Part shown: one piece after another, positions 7,986-17,913 of the stretch
How positions within the stretch are numbered: the first letter of the stretch is position 1
Layout of the letters: each line of letters opens with the position of its first letter
Origin: Methylophilus sp. Leaf416
GTDB lineage: Bacteria > Pseudomonadota > Gammaproteobacteria > Burkholderiales > Methylophilaceae
DNA: 64,000 nt
Direction: 5' to 3'
NCBI RefSeq assembly: GCF_001424665.1
Contig: NZ_LMQS01000001.1
Location: 931,225-995,224 of the forward strand
Position numbers and translations under genes: made by a program
Notes under the pieces: model-generated
What the model was told of the DNA's origin: nothing
The model's input: only the letters and a program-made list of their open reading frames with translations
Databases searched by the model: none

Positions 7986-10153
7986 TGCAATCTGAAATCG
8001 ATTTATTACAGGGCCTGAACGATAAACAACTGCAAGCGGTCACCCTGCCGCATGTATCTGCACTGATTCTCGCCGGTGCCGGTAGTGGCAAGACGCGGGT
8101 GCTCACTACCCGCATTGCCTGGCTGATTCAAACCGGACAGACCTCACCCATGGGTATTATGGCGGTGACCTTTACCAACAAAGCCGCAAAAGAAATGCTG
8201 ACGCGCCTGACCAGCATGCTGCCGATTAACACGCGTGGCATGTGGGCGGGCACGTTTCATGGCTTGTGTAACCGCATGCTGCGCGCCCATTACCGTGAAG
8301 CCAGGTTACCCAGCACTTTCCAGATCCTGGATACGGCCGACCAGCTTTCTGCCATCAAACGCGTGATGAAAGTCATGAATGTGGATGACGAGAAATATCC
8401 ACCAAAGCAAGTGATGGGCTATATCAATGGCTGCAAGGAAGAAGGTTTACGGGCAGATGCAGTGGAAGCCTATGATGGTCATAGCCAGAAACTGCGCGAG
8501 ATTTATGCCGCTTACGACCAGCAGTGCAATCGTGATGGCGTGACCGACTTTGCAGAACTGCTGTTGCGTTGCTATGAGTTATTGCAGCGCGAACCGCACA
8601 TCCGCGCACATTACCAGCAGCGCTTTCAATATATTCTGGTGGACGAGTTTCAGGACACCAACCGCTTGCAATATCTATGGTTAAAACTGTTGGGCGGCGC
8701 GCACAACAGTATTTTTGCCGTGGGTGATGATGACCAGAGTATCTACGCTTTCCGTGGTGCACGGGTTGGCAATATGTCCGACTTCCAGCGCGAGTTTCAA
8801 GTGGAAAACATCGTTAAGCTGGAAGAAAACTACCGTTCGCATAGCAATATTCTTGATGCAGCGAACGCGATTATTACCAACAACACTAATCGACTAGGCA
8901 AGAATTTATGGACCTCCGCTGGCAAGGGCGAGCCTATCCGTATCTACGAAGCTTATAACGATACTGATGAATCCCAATTTATTGTGGATGAAGTGAATAT
9001 GCTGCAAAACGAAGGGGTGGCATTGGGCGACATCGCCTTGCTATACCGCAGTAATGCGCAGTCTCGTATCCTGGAGCATTCACTGTTCTCGGCCAATATT
9101 CCTTATCGCGTCTATGGTGGCTTGCGCTTTTTTGAGCGCGCTGAAGTCAAACATGCGCTGGCTTACATGCGCCTGATCGCCAATGCCAACGACGATACCG
9201 CTTTGTTACGCATTATCAATTTCCCGCCGCGTGGCATTGGTGCCCGCGGTCTTGAGCAGCTGCAAGAAGCCGCACGCCAGAACGAATGCAGCTTGTGGCA
9301 GGCAGCCACCAACAAAGTGGGCGAAGGCACATTAGGTGGCAAAGGGATTGATGGTTTTGTGGCTTTGATCCGCCATATGATAGACCAGACCTACGGCATC
9401 ACTCTCGGTGAAACAGCAGAAATGGTCACTACCTTGAGTGGTTTGATGGCGCATTATCAAAATGACAAAGAGGGTGAAGACCGCGTAGAAAACTTGCAGG
9501 AATTAGTCACCGCTGCAGTGGCATTCAGTAATCGGGATTTGGGCAATCACCATAATATGGAAGAAGATGCTGACCTGATGACCCAGTTTCTGAACCATGC
9601 CAGCCTTGAAGCAGGCGACCACCAGGCGGATGTTGGTCATGAAGCATTGCAACTGATGACGGTGCACGCGGCTAAAGGCTTAGAGTTTCACAGCGTATTC
9701 ATCTGCGGTGTTGAAGAAGGCCTGTTTCCGCATGAACAGTCTGCCTATGAAAATGGCGGCCTGGAAGAAGAGCGCCGCCTGATGTATGTCGCGGTCACCC
9801 GCGCCCGCCAGCGTCTATATTTAAGTCATGCGCAAAGCCGCATGCTGCATGGACAAGTGCGCTATGGCATTGCCTCACGTTTTATCGACGAGATCCCGGA
9901 AGAACTCACCAAACGGCTTAACAGCAAGCCGGCAGCCAAATCGTATGCCACGGGAGGCCAATACACGCCGGCAAAAAGCACGCAAGCGAGTTACCCTTTT
10001 AAAATCGGCCAAAGCGTACGTCACAACAAGTTTGGCGAAGGTGTCGTGGTCAGCTATGAAGGAAATGCCAACGATCTGGCAGTAAAAGTCAATTTTGGCA
10101 GTGCAGGATTGAAAACCTTGATGCTGGAATACGCCAAGCTGGAAAAAATATAA
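7985..10153 (+). CDS. uvrD: UvrD: DNA helicase II
   Basis: 722 residues, normal for UvrD. SF1A helicase motifs in order: Q-motif LNDKQLQAV near 12, Walker A AGAGSGKT near 30, DEFQDTN (motif II) near 220, GDDDQSIYAFRGA (III), LEENYRS (IV), LMTVHAAKGLEF (V) and VAVTRARQ (VI) near 602. The C-terminal tail has the short Tudor-like domain (VRHNKFGEGVVVSYEG). A 3'-5' helicase for nucleotide excision and mismatch repair. The start is the ATG matching the conserved N-terminus; it lacks a clear ribosome-binding site. Confidence 0.94.
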   Translation: MQSEIDLLQGLNDKQLQAVTLPHVSALILAGAGSGKTRVLTTRIAWLIQTGQTSPMGIMAVTFTNKAAKEMLTRLTSMLPINTRGMWAGTFHGLCNRMLRAHYREARLPSTFQILDTADQLSAIKRVMKVMNVDDEKYPPKQVMGYINGCKEEGLRADAVEAYDGHSQKLREIYAAYDQQCNRDGVTDFAELLLRCYELLQREPHIRAHYQQRFQYILVDEFQDTNRLQYLWLKLLGGAHNSIFAVGDDDQSIYAFRGARVGNMSDFQREFQVENIVKLEENYRSHSNILDAANAIITNNTNRLGKNLWTSAGKGEPIRIYEAYNDTDESQFIVDEVNMLQNEGVALGDIALLYRSNAQSRILEHSLFSANIPYRVYGGLRFFERAEVKHALAYMRLIANANDDTALLRIINFPPRGIGARGLEQLQEAARQNECSLWQAATNKVGEGTLGGKGIDGFVALIRHMIDQTYGITLGETAEMVTTLSGLMAHYQNDKEGEDRVENLQELVTAAVAFSNRDLGNHHNMEEDADLMTQFLNHASLEAGDHQADVGHEALQLMTVHAAKGLEFHSVFICGVEEGLFPHEQSAYENGGLEEERRLMYVAVTRARQRLYLSHAQSRMLHGQVRYGIASRFIDEIPEELTKRLNSKPAAKSYATGGQYTPAKSTQASYPFKIGQSVRHNKFGEGVVVSYEGNANDLAVKVNFGSAGLKTLMLEYAKLEKI

Positions 10154-10205
10154 ATCTATGTAGTTGGCGAAGTATTGATTAAGGAAATATATGTGAGCAA
10201 CAAAT

Positions 10206-10236
10206 AAAAAACGCCTGTTAAATACAGGCGTTTTTT
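10206..10236 (+). terminator. Bidirectional intrinsic terminator, uvrD / BPSS1780-like gene
   Basis: Stem ACGCCTGT/ACAGGCGT (10211-10218, 10224-10231) with a TAAAT loop, flanked by A-tract and T-tract, so it can serve both convergent genes. Confidence 0.9.
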
Positions 10237-10250
10237 ATTATTTAATTTTG

Positions 10251-11042
10251 TTATGCGTGTATCACTGGCGCGGCTTTGAACACATCTTTATAACTGATAT
10301 ATTGAAATGCGAACATCAACGCATTAATGACCAGCAAAGCAGCGAATACCAGTAATGGCATCAGCAATTCAGCAAGCATGGGTATCAACGCGCCTAAAAT
10401 CCCTATTACCAGGCCTAATCCCAGCATCACCACCAGCATGCCTAATGTCATCACCAGCCAGGATACACCCATGGGCATGGTGTATTTCAGCATGCCAGCA
10501 ATGCTGGATTTAATGGCTTTTGGCAAATCGTAGCCGTTCAAGGCAATCAGCATCGGTGAGAACCAGGTAGCGATAAATAAAGGTAGCAATAAAAGAAGTA
10601 CTTTCACCACAAATGACAGGGTATTTTCCAAAAACTGTGTCATTTGCGATTCACTCATGCCTGCCTTGGTTGGCGCATGCGCTACCAGGTCAGCCAGCTC
10701 GCTGCTGAGCAAATAAGTCGCCAGCACCGCATAAATCAGGCAGCTGACGCCAAGTAATACCAGCGTTTTGAAATGTGTTTGCAGTTGTTGCCAGACAATG
10801 CGTGGCGCCATTTCCCCTTGCAGATCTACCTGACGATAGAGCAAGACAACAAATGCCATGCAAGCTGGCCAGATCACTACTGAGAGCAAGCCGAGAAAGC
10901 CAAGCAAAGGCAGTGACGGCAGCACCATGAAAATCACGATATAGGCGAGCGACCATAGCATCCAGACATGTGGCTGCGTTTTAAACAAGGCCAGACTTTC
11001 ACGCACCCAGCGTAAGCCCTGTTGGGTTCCGGTTTCTGTCAT
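10251..11042 (-). CDS. BPSS1780-like multi-pass membrane protein
   Basis: 263 residues. N-terminal amphipathic segment (GLRWVRESLALFKTQPHVWML), then about six hydrophobic segments, with a Gly/Leu/Met-rich pair near residues 190-250. This layout (W-x-x-x-S/A-L-x-L-F-x-x-x-P-x-x-W start) is shared with the betaproteobacterial BPSS1780 family; function unknown. It ends just after the shared terminator and lies 21 nt downstream of thrB's stop-side neighbour boundary, so it begins a minus-strand unit or follows thrB. I cannot assign a substrate. Confidence 0.6.
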   Translation of the reverse strand: MTETGTQQGLRWVRESLALFKTQPHVWMLWSLAYIVIFMVLPSLPLLGFLGLLSVVIWPACMAFVVLLYRQVDLQGEMAPRIVWQQLQTHFKTLVLLGVSCLIYAVLATYLLSSELADLVAHAPTKAGMSESQMTQFLENTLSFVVKVLLLLLPLFIATWFSPMLIALNGYDLPKAIKSSIAGMLKYTMPMGVSWLVMTLGMLVVMLGLGLVIGILGALIPMLAELLMPLLVFAALLVINALMFAFQYISYKDVFKAAPVIHA

Positions 11043-11063
11043 GACTCTCCCTTTTTAATATTT

Positions 11064-11990
11064 TTAATTTAAAGCTTTACGGTTAAGCAACACGCGTTCA
11101 AAATGCGCCGGATCTTTGGCATGCGTCAGCTCACCGGCCACTGGATAGTGAAAATCATACAGGCGGGATAACCAGAAACGCAAGGCAGCACGTCGCAGCA
11201 ATGCAGGCCAATATGTTTTTTCGGCAGGTGTAAATGCGCGCACTGATTGGTAGGCATTCATAAACACGGCTAGCTTTTCATCCACAAATGCGCCTGTCGC
11301 ATCCACACACCATTCATTCACGGCAATCGCAACGTCATACGCCAGCACATCATGGCATGCATAGTAAAAATCGATAAAGCCGCCCAGGTTGTCACCATCA
11401 AATAGCACGTTATCGCGGAACAGGTCACCATGGATGACCCCATGCGGAAGCTCGGATAAATCCAGGCCATGCTGAAACTCTAGCTCTTCCTGCAATAAAT
11501 GTTGCTGTACCGGTGCCAGTTTTGGCATGACCTGCTGTGCAGTCATCACGCGCCAGCCTTGCCCACGCTGGTTGTGTGATTGATCATTGAAATCCAGCCC
11601 GGCAAAATGCATGCGCGCCAAGGTGAGCGCCACTGCCTCGATCTGCACCAGATTAGGGTTACTGACATCACTGCCTTTGAGGCAACTCACCATTAAGGCA
11701 GGTTTGCCGTGAATACGGTGTAAGGCTACGCCATTGCTATCTGTGATCGGCCTCGGGCATAACACACCATGCCGTGAAAGGTGCGCAAGCAAATGCACAA
11801 AATACGGCAGCTCATCGAAATCATTTTTTTCGAACACTGTCAGCACAAAGCGCGCATCGCTGGTCTCGACAAAATAATTGGTATTAGTGATACCAGCAGC
11901 GATGCCACGCAAAGTCTGCAATTCGCCAATATCAAAAGGCGCCAGCCACTCGCGCACTTCTTCCAAACTCAGGGTGGTAAAAACAGACAT
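11064..11990 (-). CDS. thrB: Homoserine kinase (ThrB, APH-fold type)
   Basis: 308 residues from ATG 11990 (MSVFTTLS...), the conserved family start; an upstream in-frame start at 12011 is less likely. It is the aminoglycoside-phosphotransferase-like homoserine kinase, not the GHMP type: GIAAGITNTNYFV near residue 28, Brenner-type HGDLFRDNVLFD near 190 and IDFYYACHD following. It phosphorylates homoserine in threonine synthesis. Its position beside DUF2782 and polA is a common betaproteobacterial arrangement. Confidence 0.9.
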   Translation of the reverse strand: MSVFTTLSLEEVREWLAPFDIGELQTLRGIAAGITNTNYFVETSDARFVLTVFEKNDFDELPYFVHLLAHLSRHGVLCPRPITDSNGVALHRIHGKPALMVSCLKGSDVSNPNLVQIEAVALTLARMHFAGLDFNDQSHNQRGQGWRVMTAQQVMPKLAPVQQHLLQEELEFQHGLDLSELPHGVIHGDLFRDNVLFDGDNLGGFIDFYYACHDVLAYDVAIAVNEWCVDATGAFVDEKLAVFMNAYQSVRAFTPAEKTYWPALLRRAALRFWLSRLYDFHYPVAGELTHAKDPAHFERVLLNRKALN

Positions 11991-12036
11991 GTGATTTACA
12001 GGTCCGCCCATTTCGGGCAGACCTCAAAGATTATGA

Positions 12037-12378
12037 TTAGAAACGGAACAGTGTCCACTTAGGTACTGATAGAGGTCGGGTCGGGCCATCATTCACCCAG
12101 TCACCATTGCGGTCTTCACGGTGCAAATAATAAGGCTTACCACTCGGCGGCGTAACTTTTACCATATATACATCGCCATTAATGCTATATTCCTCAATCT
12201 CATTTTCGCCATCTTTACGTTTGTTTATAGTCGGTTGGTCAATCGGCTGACCTTCAATGATTTTAGGAGGTGACGGTACTTCATCCAGGAGTTCTGCATT
12301 CGCAGGCGCTGCCCAGGCCGGCATCGCAAAACCGGCAGCACAAACCACTGCTAGCAAGAAACGGGAAAAATCACGCAT
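12037..12378 (-). CDS. DUF2782 family exported protein
   Basis: 113 residues. Sec signal peptide (FLLAVVCAAGFAMPAWA, cleavage after AWA). The mature part has a proline-rich start (VPSPPKIIEG), a GENEIEEYSINGDVYMVKVTP core and a C-terminal DRNGDWVNDGP motif characteristic of DUF2782. Periplasmic, function unknown. It lies directly upstream of thrB (about 46 nt), as in many betaproteobacteria. Confidence 0.82.
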   Translation of the reverse strand: MRDFSRFLLAVVCAAGFAMPAWAAPANAELLDEVPSPPKIIEGQPIDQPTINKRKDGENEIEEYSINGDVYMVKVTPPSGKPYYLHREDRNGDWVNDGPTRPLSVPKWTLFRF

Positions 12379-12535
12379 GGAAAACTCCTTAGTTATTGGT
12401 TGCTATTCTAGCAAAAAGCCGCTTGTCAGCGACCATTGCAAGCACAATAACAAAAATAAATATCCCAGAAAAATATATAGTTGGGACAAACAAGCAATAA
12501 CCATGCATTCAACTGCATGTTTAAAACTCAATACC

Positions 12536-13261
12536 TTATAAATAAAGCTGCATTTTGCGTTCAGCCGGGGTCAGTTCAAAACCGGTAGTTTCATAATGTT
12601 TGAAGATAGCATCCACAATTTGCTGTGGTTCATCTATGAGCTGGATTAAATCCATATCCGCTTCAGACGCCATACCCTCAGCGACCAATGTGTTGCGTAG
12701 CCAATCGATCAGTCCCGACCAATACTGGCTACCCACCAGAATAATGGGCAGCTTGCGGGTCTTCCCGGTTTGCACCAGCGTAATCGCTTCCATCAACTCA
12801 TCCAGCGTGCCAAAGCCACCCGGCATCACTACAAAAGCACTGGCATACTTCACGAACATCACTTTGCGCATAAAGAAATACTTGAAGCTGATGCCGATAT
12901 CCTGGTAAGGGTTGCCATGTTGCTCAAACGGTAAGCGGATGTTCAAACCCACGCTGGCACCACGTCCGGGGAAGGCGCCTTTATTAGCCGCTTCCATTAT
13001 GCCCGGGCCGCCTCCTGAGAGCACGCTAAAGCCGGAATCTGACAGTAATCTTGCGATTTCTTCAGTCTGTTGATAATAAGGATGATCCGGCTTAGTCCGC
13101 GCACTGCCGAAAATGGAAACAGCAGGCATGATTGCCTTGAGATTTTCGGTGGCCCCTACAAATTCAGCCATAATCTCAAAGGCATGCCAGGATTCATGAC
13201 TAGCATCAGCGCCATTGAGCAATTCCGGTTCTACCATGCTCGGCAGCTTTTGGTTATTCAT
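12536..13261 (-). CDS. LOG family protein (TIGR00730 Rossmann fold)
   Basis: 241 residues from ATG 13261, which has AAGGA seven bases upstream; an in-frame TTG at 13276 is rejected. The two family motifs are present: GGGPGIMEAANKGA near 90 and PGGFGTLDELMEAIT near 150, which form the nucleotide site of cytokinin riboside 5'-monophosphate phosphoribohydrolase-type enzymes. In bacteria the usual role is probably a nucleotide 5'-monophosphate nucleosidase. Single gene divergent from polA. Confidence 0.85.
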   Translation of the reverse strand: MNNQKLPSMVEPELLNGADASHESWHAFEIMAEFVGATENLKAIMPAVSIFGSARTKPDHPYYQQTEEIARLLSDSGFSVLSGGGPGIMEAANKGAFPGRGASVGLNIRLPFEQHGNPYQDIGISFKYFFMRKVMFVKYASAFVVMPGGFGTLDELMEAITLVQTGKTRKLPIILVGSQYWSGLIDWLRNTLVAEGMASEADMDLIQLIDEPQQIVDAIFKHYETTGFELTPAERKMQLYL

Positions 13262-13320
13262 ACTACTGTCCTTCAAAACTCAAACAAAAATTAGTGTACA
13301 TGAAGTCGCTTTGAATTGCG

Positions 13321-13461
13321 TAAAATACGCCATTGAATTAAGGATTCAAGTAACCAATTTTTAAGCTGGAAGCCATACGCATAGATCGTTGTAACCGATA
13401 TGGTGATAAAGCGAGATTGCCGGTACCGCGCAGAGGCCTGCTCCTTGAATCCTGAATCCTT
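13321..13461 (+). other. Structured leader or small RNA upstream of polA
   Basis: A -10-like TAAAAT (13321-13326, poor -35) is followed by AAGGATTCAAG (13340-13350), whose complement CTTGAATCCT occurs at 13444-13453, and a second copy GAATCCTT at 13454-13461. The 90-odd bases between can fold internally (CCATA...TATGG; CGGTACCG). The 276-nt gap has no ORF. It may be a structured 5' leader of polA or a separate RNA; no terminator with U-tract is seen. Confidence 0.35.
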
Positions 13462-13537
13462 TACTTGATACCTTTTAACAAGCTTTATTCAATCAACGAC
13501 ACTGCATGCAGATTGAACAAGACATGAGAATACAACA

Positions 13538-16297
13538 ATGAAAACCCTGCTTTTGGTAGACGGCTCCAGTTATCTTTACCGTGCCTTTCACGCCATGCCC
13601 GATTTGCGCAATTCAGCTAACGAACCAGTAGGCGCCATCCAAGGCGTATTAAATATGCTGCGCCGCCTGCATAAAGATTACCCTTCTGAATATAGCGCCT
13701 GCGTGTTCGATGCCAAAGGCAAAACTTTCCGCGATGATTTGTATCCTGAATACAAAGCCAACCGGGTCAGCATGCCGGATGATTTGCGGGTGCAGATTGA
13801 GCCTTTATATGAAACCATACGCGCCATGGGCTGGCCGCTGATTATTGAAGATGGCGTAGAAGCGGATGACGTGATCGGCGCACTGGCAAAGCAGGCAGAA
13901 AAAGAAGGCATTAAAACTATTATCTCTACTGGCGATAAAGATATCACCCAACTGGTGAATGAGCACATTACCGTAGTAAACACCATGCGCGACGCCTTCC
14001 GCAAAACCGATGATGTGCTGGATGTAGCAGGTGTGGAAAACAAGTTTGGCATCCCGCCAAGCAAGATTATCGATTATCTGATTCTGGTGGGGGACACCTC
14101 GGATAACGTGCCTGGCGTTGAAAAAGTAGGCCCCAAAACCGCTGTGAAATGGCTGACAGAGTATGGCTCACTTGACAACATCGTCGCCAATGCTGACAAC
14201 ATCAAGGGCGTGGTCGGCGATAACCTGCGCAAAGCCCTGCCCTGGCTACCAACAGCGCGTGAATTAATTACTATCCGCTGTGACGTGGGCGTGTGCGAAC
14301 ATTTTGATGACCTGATTCAACAGGCACCTGATATAGAAAAACTTCATAGCCTGTTTGACCATTTTGAATTCCGCACCTGGAAGCGCGAGCTGGACAAATT
14401 AGCTGACGGTTCGACCTCCAGCACTGCTCCTGCCACATCGCCACCCCCTTCAGCACCAATTGCAGCAAAAAATGATTATGTTCCCGACACCCGCCGGAAA
14501 TACCAGGCGGTTTTGACAGAGGCTGAGCTGGATAGCTGGATAGCGCGTTTACAACAGGCAGAGCTGGTATGTTTTGATACCGAAACCACATCGCTAGACC
14601 CGCTACAGGCAAAAATTGTCGGTGTGTCATTCAGTGTCACGCCCGGCGAAGCGGCCTATGTGCCACTAACGCATGATTACTTTGATGCGCCTGCCCAACT
14701 GCCGTTGAATATCACTTTGGATAAATTGAAGCCTATTCTGGAAAGTCCGGCGATTAAAAAAGTCGGGCAGAATCTTAAATACGACATGCATGTACTGGCC
14801 AATCACGACATACAGCTGCAAGGCGTTGCTCACGATACGCTGTTGCAATCCTATGTGTTCGAAAGCCATAAAGGCCATGGCATGGATGAACTGAGTGAAC
14901 GTCATCTGGGCATCACACCTATCCCGTTTGAGGCGGTAGCCGGCAAAGGTGCCAAGCAAGTGAGCTTTAACCAGGTGACGGTTGAACAAGCCACCGAGTA
15001 TTCAGCAGAAGATGCTGATATCACGCTGCAACTGCACCGTGCGCTTTACCCGCAAGTGGCAGAGTCCACAAAACTAGACTTTATCTATACAAAGATAGAA
15101 ATGCCCAGCATGCTGGCCTTGCAACGCATGGAGCGCCACGGCGTATTGATCGACAGCCATATGCTGAACCGCCAAAGCAATGAAATCGGCCTGCGCCTGA
15201 TGGAACTGGAAAAACAAGCTTACGAACTGGCAGGACAGCCATTCAACCTGGGCAGCCCCAAACAGTTACAGGAAATCCTGTTTGGAAAATTAGGCATCAA
15301 GCCCTTGAAAAAAACCCCTTCCGGCGTGCCTTCCACCGATGAGGATGTATTGCAGGAACTGGCGCTGGATTACCCCTTGCCTAAAGTGCTTCTGGAATAC
15401 CGCGGCCTGGCAAAACTTAAGTCCACCTATACCGACAAATTGCCCAAAATGATCAATCCTCAAACCGGGCGCGTGCACACCAACTACAACCAGGCAGTGG
15501 CGATCACCGGCCGCCTGGCAAGTAGTGATCCTAATTTGCAGAACATTCCCGTACGCACTGCCGAAGGCCGCCGTATCCGTGAAGCGTTTATCGCATCACC
15601 CGGCAGCCATATCGTGTCGGCTGACTATTCGCAAATTGAGCTGCGTATCATGGCCCATCTTTCACGGGATGCCGGTATGTTGAGCGCCTTTGCCAACAAC
15701 GAAGATATTCATCGTGCAACCGCAGCAGAAATTTTTGGCGTAGCCAAAGAAGCGGTGGATAACGAACAACGCCGTTATGCCAAAGTGATTAATTTCGGCC
15801 TGATTTATGGCATGAGCGCATTCGGCCTCGCGCAAAACCTCAATATCGAGCGTAGCGCGGCACAAAGCTATATTGAGCGCTACTTTGCCCGTTACCCGGG
15901 CGTGCGTCAGTACATGAGCGAAACACGTGAACTGGCCAGACAGCAAGGTTATGTTGAAACTATTTTTGGCCGCAGATTATGGGTACCTGAAATCAACAGT
16001 GCCAATGGTAACCGTCGTGCCGGCGCTGAACGCGCGGCGATTAACGCGCCTATGCAAGGCACGGCCGCTGACCTGATCAAACTGGCGATGATTGCGGTGG
16101 ATAAATGGCTGTTCGAAGAAAAACTGCAAACCAAACTGATTATGCAGGTACACGATGAGCTGGTGCTGGAAGTACCGGATACCGAACTCGAGCTGGTCAA
16201 ACAGCAATTACCGTTACTCATGCAAAGTGTCGCCACGCTGGATGTGCCACTGCTGGCAGAGGTTGGCATCGGTTGCAATTGGGAAAGTGCACATTAG
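13538..16297 (+). CDS. polA: DNA polymerase I
   Basis: 919 residues, full length. The 5'-3' exonuclease domain spans about 1-290 (LLVDGSSYLYRAFHA at the start; EADDVIG; GDKDITQL; GDTSDNVPG). An Ala/Pro/Ser linker at about 290-310 leads to the 3'-5' proofreading domain, with catalytic DTETTS near 346 and YSAEDADIT near 490. The polymerase domain has DYSQIELR near 695 (motif A), RRYAKVINFGLIYG (motif B) and VHDELVLEV near 871 (motif C). All catalytic acids of the three activities are present. Functions in Okazaki fragment maturation and repair synthesis. Confidence 0.96.
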   Translation: MKTLLLVDGSSYLYRAFHAMPDLRNSANEPVGAIQGVLNMLRRLHKDYPSEYSACVFDAKGKTFRDDLYPEYKANRVSMPDDLRVQIEPLYETIRAMGWPLIIEDGVEADDVIGALAKQAEKEGIKTIISTGDKDITQLVNEHITVVNTMRDAFRKTDDVLDVAGVENKFGIPPSKIIDYLILVGDTSDNVPGVEKVGPKTAVKWLTEYGSLDNIVANADNIKGVVGDNLRKALPWLPTARELITIRCDVGVCEHFDDLIQQAPDIEKLHSLFDHFEFRTWKRELDKLADGSTSSTAPATSPPPSAPIAAKNDYVPDTRRKYQAVLTEAELDSWIARLQQAELVCFDTETTSLDPLQAKIVGVSFSVTPGEAAYVPLTHDYFDAPAQLPLNITLDKLKPILESPAIKKVGQNLKYDMHVLANHDIQLQGVAHDTLLQSYVFESHKGHGMDELSERHLGITPIPFEAVAGKGAKQVSFNQVTVEQATEYSAEDADITLQLHRALYPQVAESTKLDFIYTKIEMPSMLALQRMERHGVLIDSHMLNRQSNEIGLRLMELEKQAYELAGQPFNLGSPKQLQEILFGKLGIKPLKKTPSGVPSTDEDVLQELALDYPLPKVLLEYRGLAKLKSTYTDKLPKMINPQTGRVHTNYNQAVAITGRLASSDPNLQNIPVRTAEGRRIREAFIASPGSHIVSADYSQIELRIMAHLSRDAGMLSAFANNEDIHRATAAEIFGVAKEAVDNEQRRYAKVINFGLIYGMSAFGLAQNLNIERSAAQSYIERYFARYPGVRQYMSETRELARQQGYVETIFGRRLWVPEINSANGNRRAGAERAAINAPMQGTAADLIKLAMIAVDKWLFEEKLQTKLIMQVHDELVLEVPDTELELVKQQLPLLMQSVATLDVPLLAEVGIGCNWESAH

Positions 16298-16353
16298 GCA
16301 TTATGCATATGTTAAGGTAATGCTTCATTTAACTAAAAATAGGGGCATATCAC

Positions 16354-16572
16354 ATGAAATCATCTCTTGTTATCGGCATTATCTTGATTGCGCTGGGCGC
16401 AGCAGGATTGTTTTACAAAGGTTTTAGCTATGAAAGCAAAGAGACTGTAGCGAAAATTGGTTCACTGGAAGCCAGCGCTGATGTCACTAAAGATGTAGAA
16501 ATTCCACAAGTGCTGAGCATTATTCTGATTGTTGCCGGTGCCGCGATTGTAGTGGTGGGCATGAAAAAATAA
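16354..16572 (+). CDS. Small two-helix membrane protein
   Basis: 72 residues. Two hydrophobic helices (VIGIILIALGAAGLFY near 5-20; ILIVAGAAIVVVG near 55-68) flank a charged loop with Lys and Glu. This resembles small DUF3185-like proteins, but I recognise it only by layout. It follows polA by 56 nt with no terminator seen. Function unknown; a neighbouring small membrane protein (GlsB/YeaQ type) suggests envelope stress. Confidence 0.6.
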   Translation: MKSSLVIGIILIALGAAGLFYKGFSYESKETVAKIGSLEASADVTKDVEIPQVLSIILIVAGAAIVVVGMKK

Positions 16573-16762
16573 TCTGTTCAGTACATGTTCATAACAACAG
16601 CCGTTTTAGAACAAAGCACTAAAAGGTAATCTGGAAGAAGGTAAAAACGCTATCAGTCTTTTCTGACAGGTTTTTCCTACAAATTCTGACAGATTGCAAA
16701 GCCTACACAGATTACTATGGCATTTCTTGACAACGTTTGATAACAACAATTAGGGAGCGGTT

Positions 16763-17002
16763 ATGATTTGGACTATCGTGGTTGGCATTATTGCAGGTTG
16801 GTTGGCTGGTTTGATCATGAAAGGTGACGGCTATGGTTTGATCTGGGATTTGATCCTGGGTATTGCCGGTGCAGTTGTGGGTAGCTGGCTATTTGGTTTA
16901 TTGGGTTTGAGTGCTAGCGGCGGCTTGATTGGCAGTATTATCGTAGCTACTATCGGTGCGGTATTCCTGATCTTCCTATCACGTGCATTGCGAAAAGCCT
17001 AG
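16763..17002 (+). CDS. GlsB/YeaQ/YmgE family stress-response membrane protein
   Basis: 79 residues, three hydrophobic helices rich in Gly. Starts MIWTIVVGIIAGWLAGLIMKG, continues LILGIAGAVVGSWLFGLLG, then GLIGSIIVATIGAVFLIFL: the standard transglycosylase-associated/YeaQ pattern (A-G-x-L-A-G, G-x-x-G-A-x-x-G). Good ribosome-binding site AGGGAG. Members are induced under stress and stationary phase in several bacteria; molecular role unknown. A terminator follows. Confidence 0.9.
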   Translation: MIWTIVVGIIAGWLAGLIMKGDGYGLIWDLILGIAGAVVGSWLFGLLGLSASGGLIGSIIVATIGAVFLIFLSRALRKA

Positions 17003-17029
17003 CATTTAACTTTTAGCTTTAAACAAAAA

Positions 17030-17064
17030 ATGGCGGTGACTGAAAAGTCATCGCCATTTTCTAT
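17030..17064 (+). terminator. Intrinsic terminator after the GlsB-type gene
   Basis: Stem ATGGCGGTGACT/AGTCATCGCCAT with loop GAAA (17030-17057) followed by TTTTCTATTCTTT. One internal mismatch. Confidence 0.85.
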
Positions 17065-17168
17065 TCTTTCACAATAGCCTGGATATTACCTATCACCATA
17101 ATCATCAGTGATGTTCAAACACAGTCAACGGTATAATAATCACTTTCAAACTTACAACTTTGCCGATT

Positions 17169-17909
17169 ATGCCGTCCTTTGGAATCTATATTATTGGCGA
17201 TGAAATATTGTCAGGTAAGCGTCAGGACGCGCATCTAAGCAAGGTCATTGCACTACTTTCAGCACGCGGGTTGCCATTAAGCTGGGCTTACTTTATCGCG
17301 GATATTCCCGAGCAGATCACCAGTCATTTAAAAGCCAGCATGGCGCGCGGCGATATCGTATTCAGTTTTGGCGGCATAGGCGCTACGCCGGATGACCATA
17401 CCCGGCAATGTGCCGCGGAAGCAGCCGGTGTGATGATTGAGCGGCATCCAGGTGCTGTTGCCAACATTGAGGCGCGTTATGGTGCAAGCGCTTATCCTAA
17501 ACGGGTGTTAATGGCTGACTTCCCTCAAGGGTGCGAACTCATTCCCAACCCAATTAATCAAGTGGCCGGATTCAGCATCAACCAGCATTATTTTGTGCCG
17601 GGCTTTCCTGAAATGGCTCACCCGATGGTTGAGTGGGTGCTGGAGACTTACTACAGACATTTATTCCATACGCTGGATCATCTGGAACAGGCAATTGTTG
17701 TGACTGAGGCTGGTGAAAGTGATTTGATCGATTTGATGAATCATATGCTGGCGCAGTATCCCGCGCTCAAACTATTCAGCTTGCCTCGCACTAATCAACG
17801 CAGGACCACCGAAGTTGGCATGAAAGGTGAAAGCTTGCTAGTTAAACAGGCCATGCTTGACCTCAAGGCGGGTGTTTCCGCGCTGGGATACCCTTGGGTG
17901 GATGTTTAG
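17169..17909 (+). CDS. CinA-N-like molybdopterin-binding domain protein
   Basis: 246 residues from ATG 17169 (an in-frame TTG at 17160 is less likely). It is the MoaB/Mog-like (MPT-binding) domain: [17 protein letters not shown] near 5-20, [14 protein letters not shown] near 70 (the GG-x-G-x-T-x-D-D site) and [12 protein letters not shown] near 145. It lacks the C-terminal amidase domain of CinA, so it is the N-domain only. A TATAAT box sits at 17132-17137. Probable nucleotide or pyrophosphatase-type role, not established. It is followed at once by a YkgJ-type gene. Confidence 0.82.
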   Translation: MPSFGIYIIGDEILSGKRQDAHLSKVIALLSARGLPLSWAYFIADIPEQITSHLKASMARGDIVFSFGGIGATPDDHTRQCAAEAAGVMIERHPGAVANIEARYGASAYPKRVLMADFPQGCELIPNPINQVAGFSINQHYFVPGFPEMAHPMVEWVLETYYRHLFHTLDHLEQAIVVTEAGESDLIDLMNHMLAQYPALKLFSLPRTNQRRTTEVGMKGESLLVKQAMLDLKAGVSALGYPWVDV

Positions 17910-17913
17910 CAAA

